Made by a program: the position numbers and the translations under genes. From Variovorax boronicumulans (GTDB lineage Bacteria > Pseudomonadota > Gammaproteobacteria > Burkholderiales > Burkholderiaceae_C), in the NCBI RefSeq assembly GCF_029892485.1, contig NZ_JARXVG010000022.1:1-64000 (forward strand): 64,000 nt of DNA, given 5' to 3'. Below are positions 1 through 8,118 of this stretch, in pieces; positions within the stretch are counted from its first letter, which is position 1; every line of letters starts with the position of its first letter. The notes under the pieces are model-generated. The model was given only the letters and a program-made list of their open reading frames with translations, did no database searches and was not told the DNA's origin.

Positions 1-1445
1 AGCGCCAGGTTGTTGCCGACGTTCAGGCGGCCCTGCTTGAGCGCGGTGCCGCCGGCGTAGCTGTTGGCGGCGGTGAGCGTCGTGGTGCCGGCGCCTTGTT
101 TGACGAGCGAGCCGGTACCGCTGATCGTGCCCGACAGCACGAGCGCATCGGAGCGGTTGATGGCGAGGGTCGCGTTGTCGACGATGTCGCCCTTCACCGA
201 ACCGGCCGTGCCGCCGTTGCCCAGTTGCAGTACACCGGCGCTGATGGTGGTGAGGCCGGTGAAGGCCTGGTCCTGCGTGAGCGTGAGCGTGCCCGCGCCG
301 GTCTTCTCGATGCCGCCCGTGCCGCTCACCAGGCCCGCGTAGCTTGCGTTGTCGGGCTGGGCGAAACGCACGAGTCCGTTGTCGGCGATCGCTGCTGGCG
401 CGAACTGCGCGCTGCTCTGCAGCACACCGCCCGGGGCGACGGTCATGCTGCCCGTGTAGGCGCTGTTGTCGGCGCCCAGGACCAGCGTTCCGCCAGCCAC
501 CGTGGTGCTGGTGATGCCCGCCGTCGCCAGCGCGATATTGAAGTTCCAGGTCCCGCTGTTGTTGACCAGCGTCTCGAAGCCGGCGAGAGACAGCGGCGCG
601 AAGGTGGCGCTTGCGTTGTCGTCGCTGTTGAGCGTGAGCAGGTCCGCGCCCGCACCGCCGGCGATGTTGCCGGTGATCGAGGCGCCCGTGTACCAGCGCA
701 GCGCATTGCTCGCATTGGCGAAGACGAGCGAGCCGAAGAGGCTGCCCCGGTTGGTGAAGTCGACGGCCATGTCACCGCTGGCACCGATGACGGTCGCGGT
801 GGTCGAGTTGGTGCCGGCGCCCGCGATGATCGTGCCGTTGTTCACCACGGTGTTGGCGCCACTGCTCGCCTGGAACCAGATCGCCGTGTGCGCGGAACTG
901 ATCGTGCCGTGGTTGGTGATGGTGTTGCCGCTGCCGACCGGATTGATGGCTTCGGTGTTGGTGCCCGCGCCGTTGGCGCTGACGGTCGCACCCGACTCGA
1001 TGGTGACGGTGCTGTTGTTGTTCACCTCGATCGTGTTGGCGCCGATGCTTGGGTAGGGTGACGCACCGTTGTTGACGGCGTTGTTCTGCACCACCGCCCC
1101 GCTCTGCACGACGATGCTCGACGCGTTGCCGATGCTGATGCCCGAGCTGTTGCCGGTGCTGATCGTCGTACCGGACGCGACCGACACCGCCGTGCCTTCC
1201 GGCGTCGCCAGTCCGGCGCCCACGGTGGTGTTCTGATCGGTTCCCGTGCAACTGATCGTGTTGGCATTCGTGTCGGTCGTGCACGCGGCCGATGCGGGAA
1301 AGCTGGCCGTCGCCAGCGAGGCGACTGCGAGCAGCACGGCGCCCTGCGTCGTCGCGCTCGACCTGCCATGCCCGCGCCCGAATTCGGAAGCAACGGTCCA
1401 AAGCGCCAGTGCGCTGTTCCAGATAACGCGAAATATTCTGTTCAT
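1..1445 (-). CDS. Autotransporter passenger, ESPR-type signal (3' end beyond window)
   Basis: About 481 N-terminal residues are visible and the frame stays open to the window edge. The protein begins MNRIFRVIWNSALALW, a clear extended signal peptide region (ESPR) of type V secreted proteins, followed by a hydrophobic stretch and a SFPASA-A cleavage site near residue 54. The rest is Ser/Thr/Gly/Asn-rich beta-helix sequence. Toward the visible end it carries passenger-associated repeats of the kind GAGTLTLTQ...GLTTISAGVLQLG and GAGTTTLTAANSYAGGT. The family is exported by Sec and displayed on the outer membrane as an adhesin or similar surface protein. The C-terminal beta-barrel is not in the window, so the protein could alternatively use a separate partner. 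The start is the ATG that opens the ESPR. Confidence 0.85.
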   Translation of the reverse strand, partial: MNRIFRVIWNSALALWTVASEFGRGHGRSSATTQGAVLLAVASLATASFPASAACTTDTNANTISCTGTDQNTTVGAGLATPEGTAVSVASGTTISTGNSSGISIGNASSIVVQSGAVVQNNAVNNGASPYPSIGANTIEVNNNSTVTIESGATVSANGAGTNTEAINPVGSGNTITNHGTISSAHTAIWFQASSGANTVVNNGTIIAGAGTNSTTATVIGASGDMAVDFTNRGSLFGSLVFANASNALRWYTGASITGNIAGGAGADLLTLNSDDNASATFAPLSLAGFETLVNNSGTWNFNIALATAGITSTTVAGGTLVLGADNSAYTGSMTVAPGGVLQSSAQFAPAAIADNGLVRFAQPDNASYAGLVSGTGGIEKTGAGTLTLTQDQAFTGLTTISAGVLQLGNGGTAGSVKGDIVDNATLAINRSDALVLSGTISGTGSLVKQGAGTTTLTAANSYAGGTALKQGRLNVGNNLA

Positions 1446-1853
1446 GACCTGCATTTGCAATTGATGGCGGCACCGGTTCGACCCGTGCTCTATGCCTCCC
1501 TGGCGAGCCGCGGACTTTAATGCAACCAATTGAAACCTCGACCGCTCCAATTGGTAGATTTGTGATGAAATTTGCATTTCCGCAACTATCACGGAGATAT
1601 GTTGGTTTTTATTGGCATCAAATATGGAATTCACAAACTCATATGTCGATGCAATCCAATTCTTCCAATTCAATGGAGAAATCTTCAACGATGGCAAGCA
1701 CTTACGTCGTTACGCATTTCAGAAAATCAAACGGATTGCCGCACCATCAAATTTGAAAAATAATTCCACTGCTTTCATCGACAAATAAAACATACTGCAA
1801 AAATTGACCAGTCAATCCGGGATGCATTGCCGGCTCGAAATGGCAGGAGGAAT
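1446..1853. other. AT-rich intergenic region, no gene seen
   Basis: About 400 bases between the autotransporter start and the terminator of the next regulator gene. Base composition between roughly 1510 and 1810 is far more AT-rich than the rest of the window. The short open frames here have no ribosome binding site and no recognisable protein. It should hold the promoter of the autotransporter gene. No clear sigma-70 box could be assigned by eye. Confidence 0.5.
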
Positions 1854-1882
1854 AAAAAAACGGCCCTGAAGGCCGTTTTTTC
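1854..1882. terminator. Bidirectional Rho-independent terminator
   Basis: The stem ACGGCC/GGCCGT with loop CTGAA is flanked by a run of A on the left and a run of T on the right, so it can work in both directions. It lies 36 bases beyond the stop codon of the minus-strand regulator gene ending at 1918 and most likely ends the two-gene regulator operon. Confidence 0.8.
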
Positions 1883-1917
1883 TTGTCGATCAATTGGCGC
1901 GTTCACGCGCTGCCCGT

Positions 1918-2667
1918 TCAACAGGCGGCGGGCTGGTGTTCCTCTTCATTCATTGCAGTGCACTTCGACAGCAGATAGCCCTGCCCATAGACGGCCCTCA
2001 ACACGAAGCCGTTTTCTTCGCACAGTTCGAGCTTTCTTCGCACGTTGGCCGCGCACACGTCGAACACCCGCGAGTCGCGCCGGGCCGTGGGCCTGCACAG
2101 CGCCCGCCAGAGCCAGTCGCGCGTCATCACGCGGCCCATGTTGCGAAACAACTCCAGCGCAAAGTCGAACTGGCGCGGCTGCAGCGGAATCTCGCGATCC
2201 CGATGCAGCACGATGCGACGGCCTTCTAGGAACCGGTAGTCGCCCCAGGTGAGGTTGGGCGACTGGGCCGCCTGCGACGAAGCCTTTCTTCTCGCGATCA
2301 GCGCGCGCATCCGCCAATCCAGCTCTTCGTCGGTGGTTCTTGCGACGTCGAAGTCGATGGCGTCGCAGCCTTCGAAGTCCTCGTTGTGAAACGGCATCTG
2401 CCCCCACTGCGCCCGATCGACGAGCAGGAGCGCCGGCATGCCCACGTCCTCTTCGCCCGCGGCAAGAACCCGCTGGACCAGATCGTCCCGCAAGGGCGCC
2501 AGGAGCAAGTCGAATCGCTGGGGTTTTCCCAGCACGCCCAGCAGGTTGTCCATGTGGGTGAATACGACGGTCTGGTGCCCCATCGAACTCAGCTTGTTCT
2601 GCAGCGCCGCGCTGCGCATGACATCGTTGTCATACAGCGCGATGAACAGGTCTTGTCGTTCAATCAT
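1918..2667 (-). CDS. Atypical OmpR-type winged-helix regulator, degenerate receiver
   Basis: A 249-residue protein from the ATG of MIERQDLF; a GTG at 2733 would add 22 residues and neither start has a strong ribosome binding site. Residues 1-120 resemble a response-regulator receiver in length and strand pattern (FIALYDND near the start). Where the phospho-acceptor Asp should follow the third strand, the sequence reads LLLAPLRDD, so the site is lost. Residues about 145-235 form an OmpR/PhoB winged helix (QPRQFDFALELF, RDSRVFDVCAANVRRKLE, VYGQGYLLS). It lies directly downstream of another OmpR-type gene with the same kind of loss, and no sensor kinase is adjacent. It is probably a phosphorylation-independent DNA-binding protein; its targets are unknown. 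Confidence 0.75.
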   Translation of the reverse strand: MIERQDLFIALYDNDVMRSAALQNKLSSMGHQTVVFTHMDNLLGVLGKPQRFDLLLAPLRDDLVQRVLAAGEEDVGMPALLLVDRAQWGQMPFHNEDFEGCDAIDFDVARTTDEELDWRMRALIARRKASSQAAQSPNLTWGDYRFLEGRRIVLHRDREIPLQPRQFDFALELFRNMGRVMTRDWLWRALCRPTARRDSRVFDVCAANVRRKLELCEENGFVLRAVYGQGYLLSKCTAMNEEEHQPAAC

Positions 2668-2739
2668 TCGTGTGTTCAAGCCAGCAGGAAAACCGTCGCC
2701 CGGACGATCGCAGGCGACGCGTGAGGTACGCACATCAGA

Positions 2740-3531
2740 TCAGGCGTGAAGGCGCTCTTCGAGCACATAGCCCTCGCCTCGCACGGTGTGCAGCAGCTTC
2801 GTTTCGAACGGCGTGTCGAGCTTGTTGCGAAGGCGCAGGATGGCCACGTCCACCGCGTTGGTCCTGCCGTCGAATTCCGTGTTCCATACGCGCTGCGCGA
2901 GCAGTTGCCGAGAAAGCACCTCGCCGGGGCTGCGAAGCAGCACCAGCAGCAATGCGAACTCCATCCGGGTCAATTCGAGCTCGATGCCGTCGCGGAAACA
3001 CCGCGCGGTGCGCTCGTCCAGTTCCAGGTCGCCCAGGCGCAGCACCGGCATGCGGCGCACGGTCGGATGCCGGGCCAGCGCCTTGACGCGCGCCAGCAGC
3101 TCGGGAAACGGGAACGGCTTGACCAGGTAGTCGCTTGCGCCCAGCTCCAGGCCCGCCATGCGCGCGGCAACGCTGTCGCGTTCGGTCAGCACCAGCAGGG
3201 GCGCATCGGTCTTGCGGCGCAGCGATTGAACCGCGTTGAACCCGGCCGGCCCAGGCCGCATCGAGTTCAGGAGGATGAGCGCGTAGTCCCCCGCGAGCGC
3301 CGCGTTCGCCGTGGCGTTGTCGCCGGTGGCGATGTCCACGGCAAAGCCGTTGCTCTCCAGCCCTTCGCTGAACGACCTGCACTGGGTCGACTGGTGGTCG
3401 ATCAGCAGGACCCGCATCGGGTCCACCTCGTCGTCGAGGTGCGCCATGGCGCCGCCGCCGGCCTGGCCGGCACCGAGGAAGGAGCCGCTCAGCGCGGTCT
3501 CGAAGGGAAGCTGGGATACATACAGTCGCAC
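2740..3531 (-). CDS. OmpR-family response regulator with Asn at the phospho-acceptor
   Basis: A 263-residue protein. The GTG at 3531 is chosen because AGGAGA lies about six bases upstream; the receiver proper starts at residue 39 (MRVLLIDHQ), so there is a 38-residue N-terminal extension. The receiver keeps the switch Thr (VLTERD) and conserved Lys (LVKPFPF). The phospho-acceptor position reads LILLNSMRPG, with AAC (Asn) at codon 89. The C-terminal winged helix is well conserved (ELTRMEFALLLVLLRSPGEV, NAVDVAILRLRNKLD, VRGEGYVLEE). Asn at this site prevents normal aspartyl phosphorylation, so the output is probably constitutive or controlled another way. It forms an operon with the similar regulator downstream. 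Confidence 0.85.
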   Translation of the reverse strand: MRLYVSQLPFETALSGSFLGAGQAGGGAMAHLDDEVDPMRVLLIDHQSTQCRSFSEGLESNGFAVDIATGDNATANAALAGDYALILLNSMRPGPAGFNAVQSLRRKTDAPLLVLTERDSVAARMAGLELGASDYLVKPFPFPELLARVKALARHPTVRRMPVLRLGDLELDERTARCFRDGIELELTRMEFALLLVLLRSPGEVLSRQLLAQRVWNTEFDGRTNAVDVAILRLRNKLDTPFETKLLHTVRGEGYVLEERLHA

Positions 3532-3628
3532 GGGTTCTCCTGTTCCAGCGCCTGGAGGAGCTGTCGTGCTTTTATATGTTTATGACGGATCGTTGACCTA
3601 ATCCATCATCTCCCCACGATGCGGTATT

Positions 3629-4378
3629 TCAGCCGCCGGGCATGCGCGGCGGGTGCAGTTCCACGGCCTTGGCGGCCTTCTTGCGCATGCGGATGTTGAG
3701 CATCTCCACGGCCAGCGAGAACGCCATCGCGAAGTACACGTAGCCCTTGGGCACATGGTGATCGAAGCCTTCGGCGACCAGCACCACGCCCACCACCACC
3801 AGGAAGGACAGCGCCAGCATCTTGATGGTCGGGTGGTTCGAGACGAAGCGGCCGATCGGGCTGGCGAACAGCATCATCAGCAGCACCGAGACGATCACCG
3901 CGGCGATCATGATCCGCACGTCGTCCACCATGCCGACGGCGGTGATGATCGAGTCCAGCGAGAACACCAGGTCGATGATGACGATCTGGAGCATGACCGA
4001 CGCCAGGGTCGCCTTGACCGCGCTGGCCTTCTGCTCGTGCTCGCCCTCAAGCGACTGGTGGACCTCGGTCGTGCTCTTCCAGATCAGGAACAGGCCGCCC
4101 AGGATCAGGATCAGGTCGCGGCCCGAGATGCCCTTGCCGAACACCGAGAACAGCGGGGCCACCAGGCCCACGATCCAGGCAAGAACCAGCAGCAGGCCGA
4201 CGCGCATGAACATGGCCAGGAACAGCCCCGTGCGCCGCGCGAATTCGCGCTGGGCCGCGGGCAGCTTGTCCACCAGGATCGAGATGAAGATGATGTTGTC
4301 GATGCCCAGCACCAGCTCGAGCGCCGTCAGTGTGGCGAAGGCGACCCAGGCCTGAGGATTCGTCACGAGTTCAAGCAT
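3629..4378 (-). CDS. TerC family integral membrane protein
   Basis: 249 residues with about seven hydrophobic segments. The family signature is present: ELVLGIDNIIFISIL near residue 20 and the second half motif IVIIDLVFSLDSIITAVGM near residue 135, where acidic residues inside the membrane likely bind metal. TerC proteins are linked to tellurite resistance and, in several bacteria, to export of manganese or loading of metal onto secreted enzymes; the substrate here is not known. The gene appears to stand alone, with about 130 bases between it and the autotransporter gene upstream. No yybP-ykoY riboswitch could be recognised in its leader. Confidence 0.9.
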   Translation of the reverse strand: MLELVTNPQAWVAFATLTALELVLGIDNIIFISILVDKLPAAQREFARRTGLFLAMFMRVGLLLVLAWIVGLVAPLFSVFGKGISGRDLILILGGLFLIWKSTTEVHQSLEGEHEQKASAVKATLASVMLQIVIIDLVFSLDSIITAVGMVDDVRIMIAAVIVSVLLMMLFASPIGRFVSNHPTIKMLALSFLVVVGVVLVAEGFDHHVPKGYVYFAMAFSLAVEMLNIRMRKKAAKAVELHPPRMPGG

Positions 4379-4510
4379 TGAAGTTCTTTCGATCCGGCCG
4401 CGCCGGAGAAGGTTGATCGGATGGAAAGGGCGCGGACCCCGCCGCCCATCGCCCGCCGGCAGCGCGGGGCGTGACGATCCTATCGGAAGCGGACGGCCTG
4501 CTTCACTGCA

Positions 4511-7435
4511 CTACCAGCGCGCACGCATGCCGCCGGACCCCTGCAGCGAAGACCGCGCGCGCAGGCCGCCGCCCGTGGCATGGAGACGGCCCAGTTCGCC
4601 GTAGACGTCGACGATTTCGGACAACGCAAGGGTGAAGCCGCCTGCCAGTTCCACGCCGCGGTAGCCGGTGGCGGCGGCGATGCGGGTGACGGCCGCCGCG
4701 TTGACGAACTGCGCCACGTCGGTGCCCGCGCCGGCGCTGTAGAAGTTCAGGCGCGCATAGGGCTGCAGCAGGCCGGCGGCCGTTGCAATCTCGCCGCGCA
4801 TGCGCACGCCCAGCCGACCCAGCCAGCCGCCGCCGGTCTGCTGCGAGACGCGTGCGCCGCCGATGACCGTGTCGTCCAGGTCGAGCGTCTGGTGCACCAC
4901 CTGGGCCTGCGGCTCGATGCGCCAGCCCGGCCAGCCCGGTGAGAGCGCGAACGCCTGCCCGATCTCCAGCGAGGCGACCAGGCTGCGGCCCCGGCCCGCA
5001 TTGGCCGGATTGCCCATGGCCTCCACGCCGTAGCGGTGGCTGCCGGCCTGCAGCACGGCGTCGGCATAGCGTTCGCTCTCGCCCTTCCATGTGGCATAGG
5101 CGCCCAGGTAGCGCGAACGCAGGTCGTTGCTGCCCACTGCACCCTGCACGCCGCGCGCGAAGCCCTGCACGCCGAGCCGGCCCTCGAGCTGGCCGACGTA
5201 CACGCCGGCGCGCCATGCCGAATCCGCCGGCGCGAACAGGTCCATGCCGGTCTGGAAGCCTCGCATACGCCCTTCGCTCGATGGCGTGACCGTGCCTTGC
5301 TGGCGCAGGTCGACGTCGGCATGAACCAGCCGGCCCCATGCGGCGTGCTGGCCCTGCACCGCGGCGCCATCGCCCGTGCGCCGATGGAGGTTGCCCAGCA
5401 TCGCCAGATCGGCCTGGCGAAGCTGCGACGGCAGTGCGGAGAACAGCGGCACCTCGGCGCGGTAAGTCGCAACAAGAGGCACCGGGGTGGGCGGCGTGCC
5501 GGCCACCCCAGCTGCGTCGGATGTGGCCGGGGCCGGCGGACTCGCGACCGCGGGCGTGGTCGAGCGCAGATACCAGTTCTCGCCGTCGCCCGATGCATTC
5601 GCGCTGTAGAGCCGGTATTCGTAGGCGCCCGCATCCACATGGCCACCGGCGAGGGAGAAGCCGCTCTTCGTGGTCTGCGCCGTGGTCGTCGCGCCGTTGA
5701 TCGCGCTCACGAGCATGATCCCGTCGCCCGTTGTCAATGCGCCGAGGCCGCCCGCGTTGCGCACCTGCAGCGTGGTGCTGCCGCTCACGGCGCCGCCGTC
5801 GATCACGATGCGGTCGGTCGATGAAGCAGAGTCTCCGAGCGCCGTGCGCAGGGCCACCACACCGCCCTGCCCCACCCAGTTGCCGTTGACGGTGAGCGTC
5901 TGCGGCACGAAGCCCGAACCCGGCGGCTGGAAGTCGATGCGCCCTGCCAGCGCAAGGCTGCTCAGCGAGGAGTTGCCCGTCATCGTCCAGTGGCTGGTGC
6001 CGTCGATGGCGAGTGCCACCGGGTCGATGCTGCCCGTCAGCGCAGAGCCGTTCAGGAGGCGCATGGAGACGGTGCTGGTGGCGTCCGTCACCACGTTGCC
6101 GGTCAACGTGCTGTTGTCGGCGGCGAAGGCCAGGCTGCTGCCGTTCACCGCGTGCAACAGGTTGCCGGTGCTGCTGGCCGTGGCACTCGAATTCTTCAGC
6201 GTGAGCGTCGCGCCGGTGGCCGCATCGACGCGCACGAGATCGCCCGATGCGCTGGCGATCGAGAAACCACCGAAGCTCGCGCTCTGGCCCGCGCCCGTGA
6301 AGAAGCCCAGCGCACTGCCGGCGGCGGCGATCGAGCCCGTGCCCGTGGCGCTGATCGACGGACTGTCCGCAAGCAACGCAGCGCCGTAGCTGCTCGCATC
6401 GGTGGTGGCGATGGCGAGCGAGCTGGTCGCATTGAGCGCACCACCGCCGGTGACCAGGAGGCCTGCTGCGTAGGACTCTTGCGTACCGGCCGGCGTGTTC
6501 GCCTGCGTGGCGCCGGTGACCCGTATGTTGGCCGGGCCCGCGAGGTTCACCTGCGATCCCGCATCGCGCACCGAGATGCCGATGCCGTTGATTCCGCTCG
6601 ATTGGATCGACGTGGTCGACGACGCCGTGGCCGTGGCCACACCGCCCGTGACCGCGCGAATGCCCGAGCCGTTCAAGCCCGCGTTACGCAGGTCAGCCAC
6701 GCCGGCATAGGTGATGGTTGCGGTGCTGCTGATCTTGAGCGTGGCGGCTTGCGTACCGGTCACGCCCAGGTTCAGGCGGCCATTCAGGCGCACGGTGCTG
6801 CCGTTGTCGGAGGTGATCGCATCGGAGCGCATGTCGCCGCCCGTGGTGACGGCCACCGCACCGTTGGCTTCGATGGTGGCGCCGGTGGTGGCGCGGATAC
6901 CGGGTGCGAAGGCGCCCCCGGCGCCGATGGCGACGCCGACGCTACCGTTCAGCACGACGCGGGTGTTCGCACTCTCCGCATAGATGCCGTAGTTGCTCGA
7001 TCCGTTGGACAGCGTCATCGACAACGGCCCGTTCACGTTGACCGTGGCACCGTTCGCTGCGCGCAAACCGCGAATGCCGCTACTGGCACCGGGACGAACC
7101 AGCGTCAGCCCGCCTTGCAGGTCGATCTGCGAGCCGGCGTCGGTGGCATGCACGCCGTTGATGCCGTTCTGCGACAACGACATGGAGACCAGGCTCGCCG
7201 CGTTGACCCCGCCTCCCGTCGACGCACCCAGCGCCGACTGGCCTGCGGGTATCCCGCTGCTGCCGTAGCTGCCGGCCGCGCTGCACACCGAACCCGCGGT
7301 GGCCTGCAATCTCGCTCCGGGCGAAGTGACGCAGGCCGCCATTGCATGGCCTCCCACCCACAGCAGCAGCACGCCCGGAAGGGAGTGCGCCAGGCGCAAG
7401 CCTCGTGTGCTGCAGCGTGAACCGGCGTTGGTCAT
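4511..7435 (-). CDS. Autotransporter with C-terminal beta-barrel
   Basis: 974 residues. A classical signal peptide ends near residue 33 (GGHAMA-ACVTS). Residues about 35-690 are a low-complexity Ser/Thr/Ala/Gly/Asn passenger with repeated IRATTGAT and GIRAVTGGV style turns, typical of a beta-helix. From about residue 715 (LRQADLAMLGNLHRR) to the end is a pertactin-like autotransporter beta-domain that finishes in aromatic Trp (RARW), as outer membrane barrels do. The start ATG overlaps the TGA of the upstream UPF0114 gene (ATGA), so translation may be coupled. Unlike the autotransporter at the left edge it has no ESPR. Likely surface-displayed; ligand unknown. Confidence 0.88.
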   Translation of the reverse strand: MTNAGSRCSTRGLRLAHSLPGVLLLWVGGHAMAACVTSPGARLQATAGSVCSAAGSYGSSGIPAGQSALGASTGGGVNAASLVSMSLSQNGINGVHATDAGSQIDLQGGLTLVRPGASSGIRGLRAANGATVNVNGPLSMTLSNGSSNYGIYAESANTRVVLNGSVGVAIGAGGAFAPGIRATTGATIEANGAVAVTTGGDMRSDAITSDNGSTVRLNGRLNLGVTGTQAATLKISSTATITYAGVADLRNAGLNGSGIRAVTGGVATATASSTTSIQSSGINGIGISVRDAGSQVNLAGPANIRVTGATQANTPAGTQESYAAGLLVTGGGALNATSSLAIATTDASSYGAALLADSPSISATGTGSIAAAGSALGFFTGAGQSASFGGFSIASASGDLVRVDAATGATLTLKNSSATASSTGNLLHAVNGSSLAFAADNSTLTGNVVTDATSTVSMRLLNGSALTGSIDPVALAIDGTSHWTMTGNSSLSSLALAGRIDFQPPGSGFVPQTLTVNGNWVGQGGVVALRTALGDSASSTDRIVIDGGAVSGSTTLQVRNAGGLGALTTGDGIMLVSAINGATTTAQTTKSGFSLAGGHVDAGAYEYRLYSANASGDGENWYLRSTTPAVASPPAPATSDAAGVAGTPPTPVPLVATYRAEVPLFSALPSQLRQADLAMLGNLHRRTGDGAAVQGQHAAWGRLVHADVDLRQQGTVTPSSEGRMRGFQTGMDLFAPADSAWRAGVYVGQLEGRLGVQGFARGVQGAVGSNDLRSRYLGAYATWKGESERYADAVLQAGSHRYGVEAMGNPANAGRGRSLVASLEIGQAFALSPGWPGWRIEPQAQVVHQTLDLDDTVIGGARVSQQTGGGWLGRLGVRMRGEIATAAGLLQPYARLNFYSAGAGTDVAQFVNAAAVTRIAAATGYRGVELAGGFTLALSEIVDVYGELGRLHATGGGLRARSSLQGSGGMRARW

Positions 7436-7965
7436 TTGCGCTTGCTGTCGGCAATCCAGTCCATGACGGCGAACAGCACGCCCGACACGACGAGCGTGAG
7501 ATGAATGCCGATGGCCCAGGCCATCTCCGTCGGATTCGACGTGCGCACGTTGAAGAAGTACTTCAACAGGTCGATGGCCGAGATGGCGACGATCGAGCCG
7601 ATCAGCTTGATCTTCAGGTCCGACAGACCGACGCTGCCCATCCACTTCGGGCGGTCTTCACTCGGGCCGACATCGATCTTGGAGATGAAGTTCTCGTAGC
7701 CCGCAAAGATGATGATGAGCAGCAGGTTCGCCACCAGGGCGGCATCGACCAGACCGAGGATGGCGATCATGGCCTCGCCGCTGTTGCCATGGACGATGGG
7801 GGCATAGGAAGCCACCAGCGCGCCGGCGAACTTGATCAGCAGGAACCCGATCGCCACCACCAGTCCCAGGTAGAAAGGGACCAGCAGCCAGCGCGTGCGA
7901 AACAGCATCAGCTCCAGGAGCGATTCCGTTCTGCGCAGCAACCCCGACTTCGGCTCGTCTCTCAT
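7432..7965 (-). CDS. UPF0114 family inner-membrane protein (YqhA-like)
   Basis: 177 residues with four predicted membrane segments (about 25-50, 70-95, 120-140, 150-170). It carries the UPF0114 hallmark stretch IIFAGYENFISKID near the middle. The biochemical role of the family is unknown. Its stop codon overlaps the start of the autotransporter gene by four bases, an unusual pairing of an inner-membrane protein with a secreted one. Confidence 0.88.
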   Translation of the reverse strand: MRDEPKSGLLRRTESLLELMLFRTRWLLVPFYLGLVVAIGFLLIKFAGALVASYAPIVHGNSGEAMIAILGLVDAALVANLLLIIIFAGYENFISKIDVGPSEDRPKWMGSVGLSDLKIKLIGSIVAISAIDLLKYFFNVRTSNPTEMAWAIGIHLTLVVSGVLFAVMDWIADSKRK

Positions 7966-8118
7966 TCGATTCTTCTTGGTGTTGACGCCGCATCTCCGTG
8001 CCGGAAGTCGAGCTGGGATGAGCGGCGCAATTGAAACTGCTAGGCAATTTGTATTTTGTTTGTTTTATTGCCAGCAGGAATGAGATGCAGCCTCTCGTTT
8101 ATCCGTGCAATCGAGCGT

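Noticed and set aside
4379..4510. A yybP-ykoY manganese riboswitch before the TerC gene
   Set aside because: Some TerC genes carry it, but the conserved core sequences of that riboswitch could not be found in this leader.
5990..7420. A 476-codon open frame on the plus strand
   Set aside because: It is antisense to the autotransporter passenger and its Arg/Gly/Ala-rich sequence mirrors the repeats of that gene.
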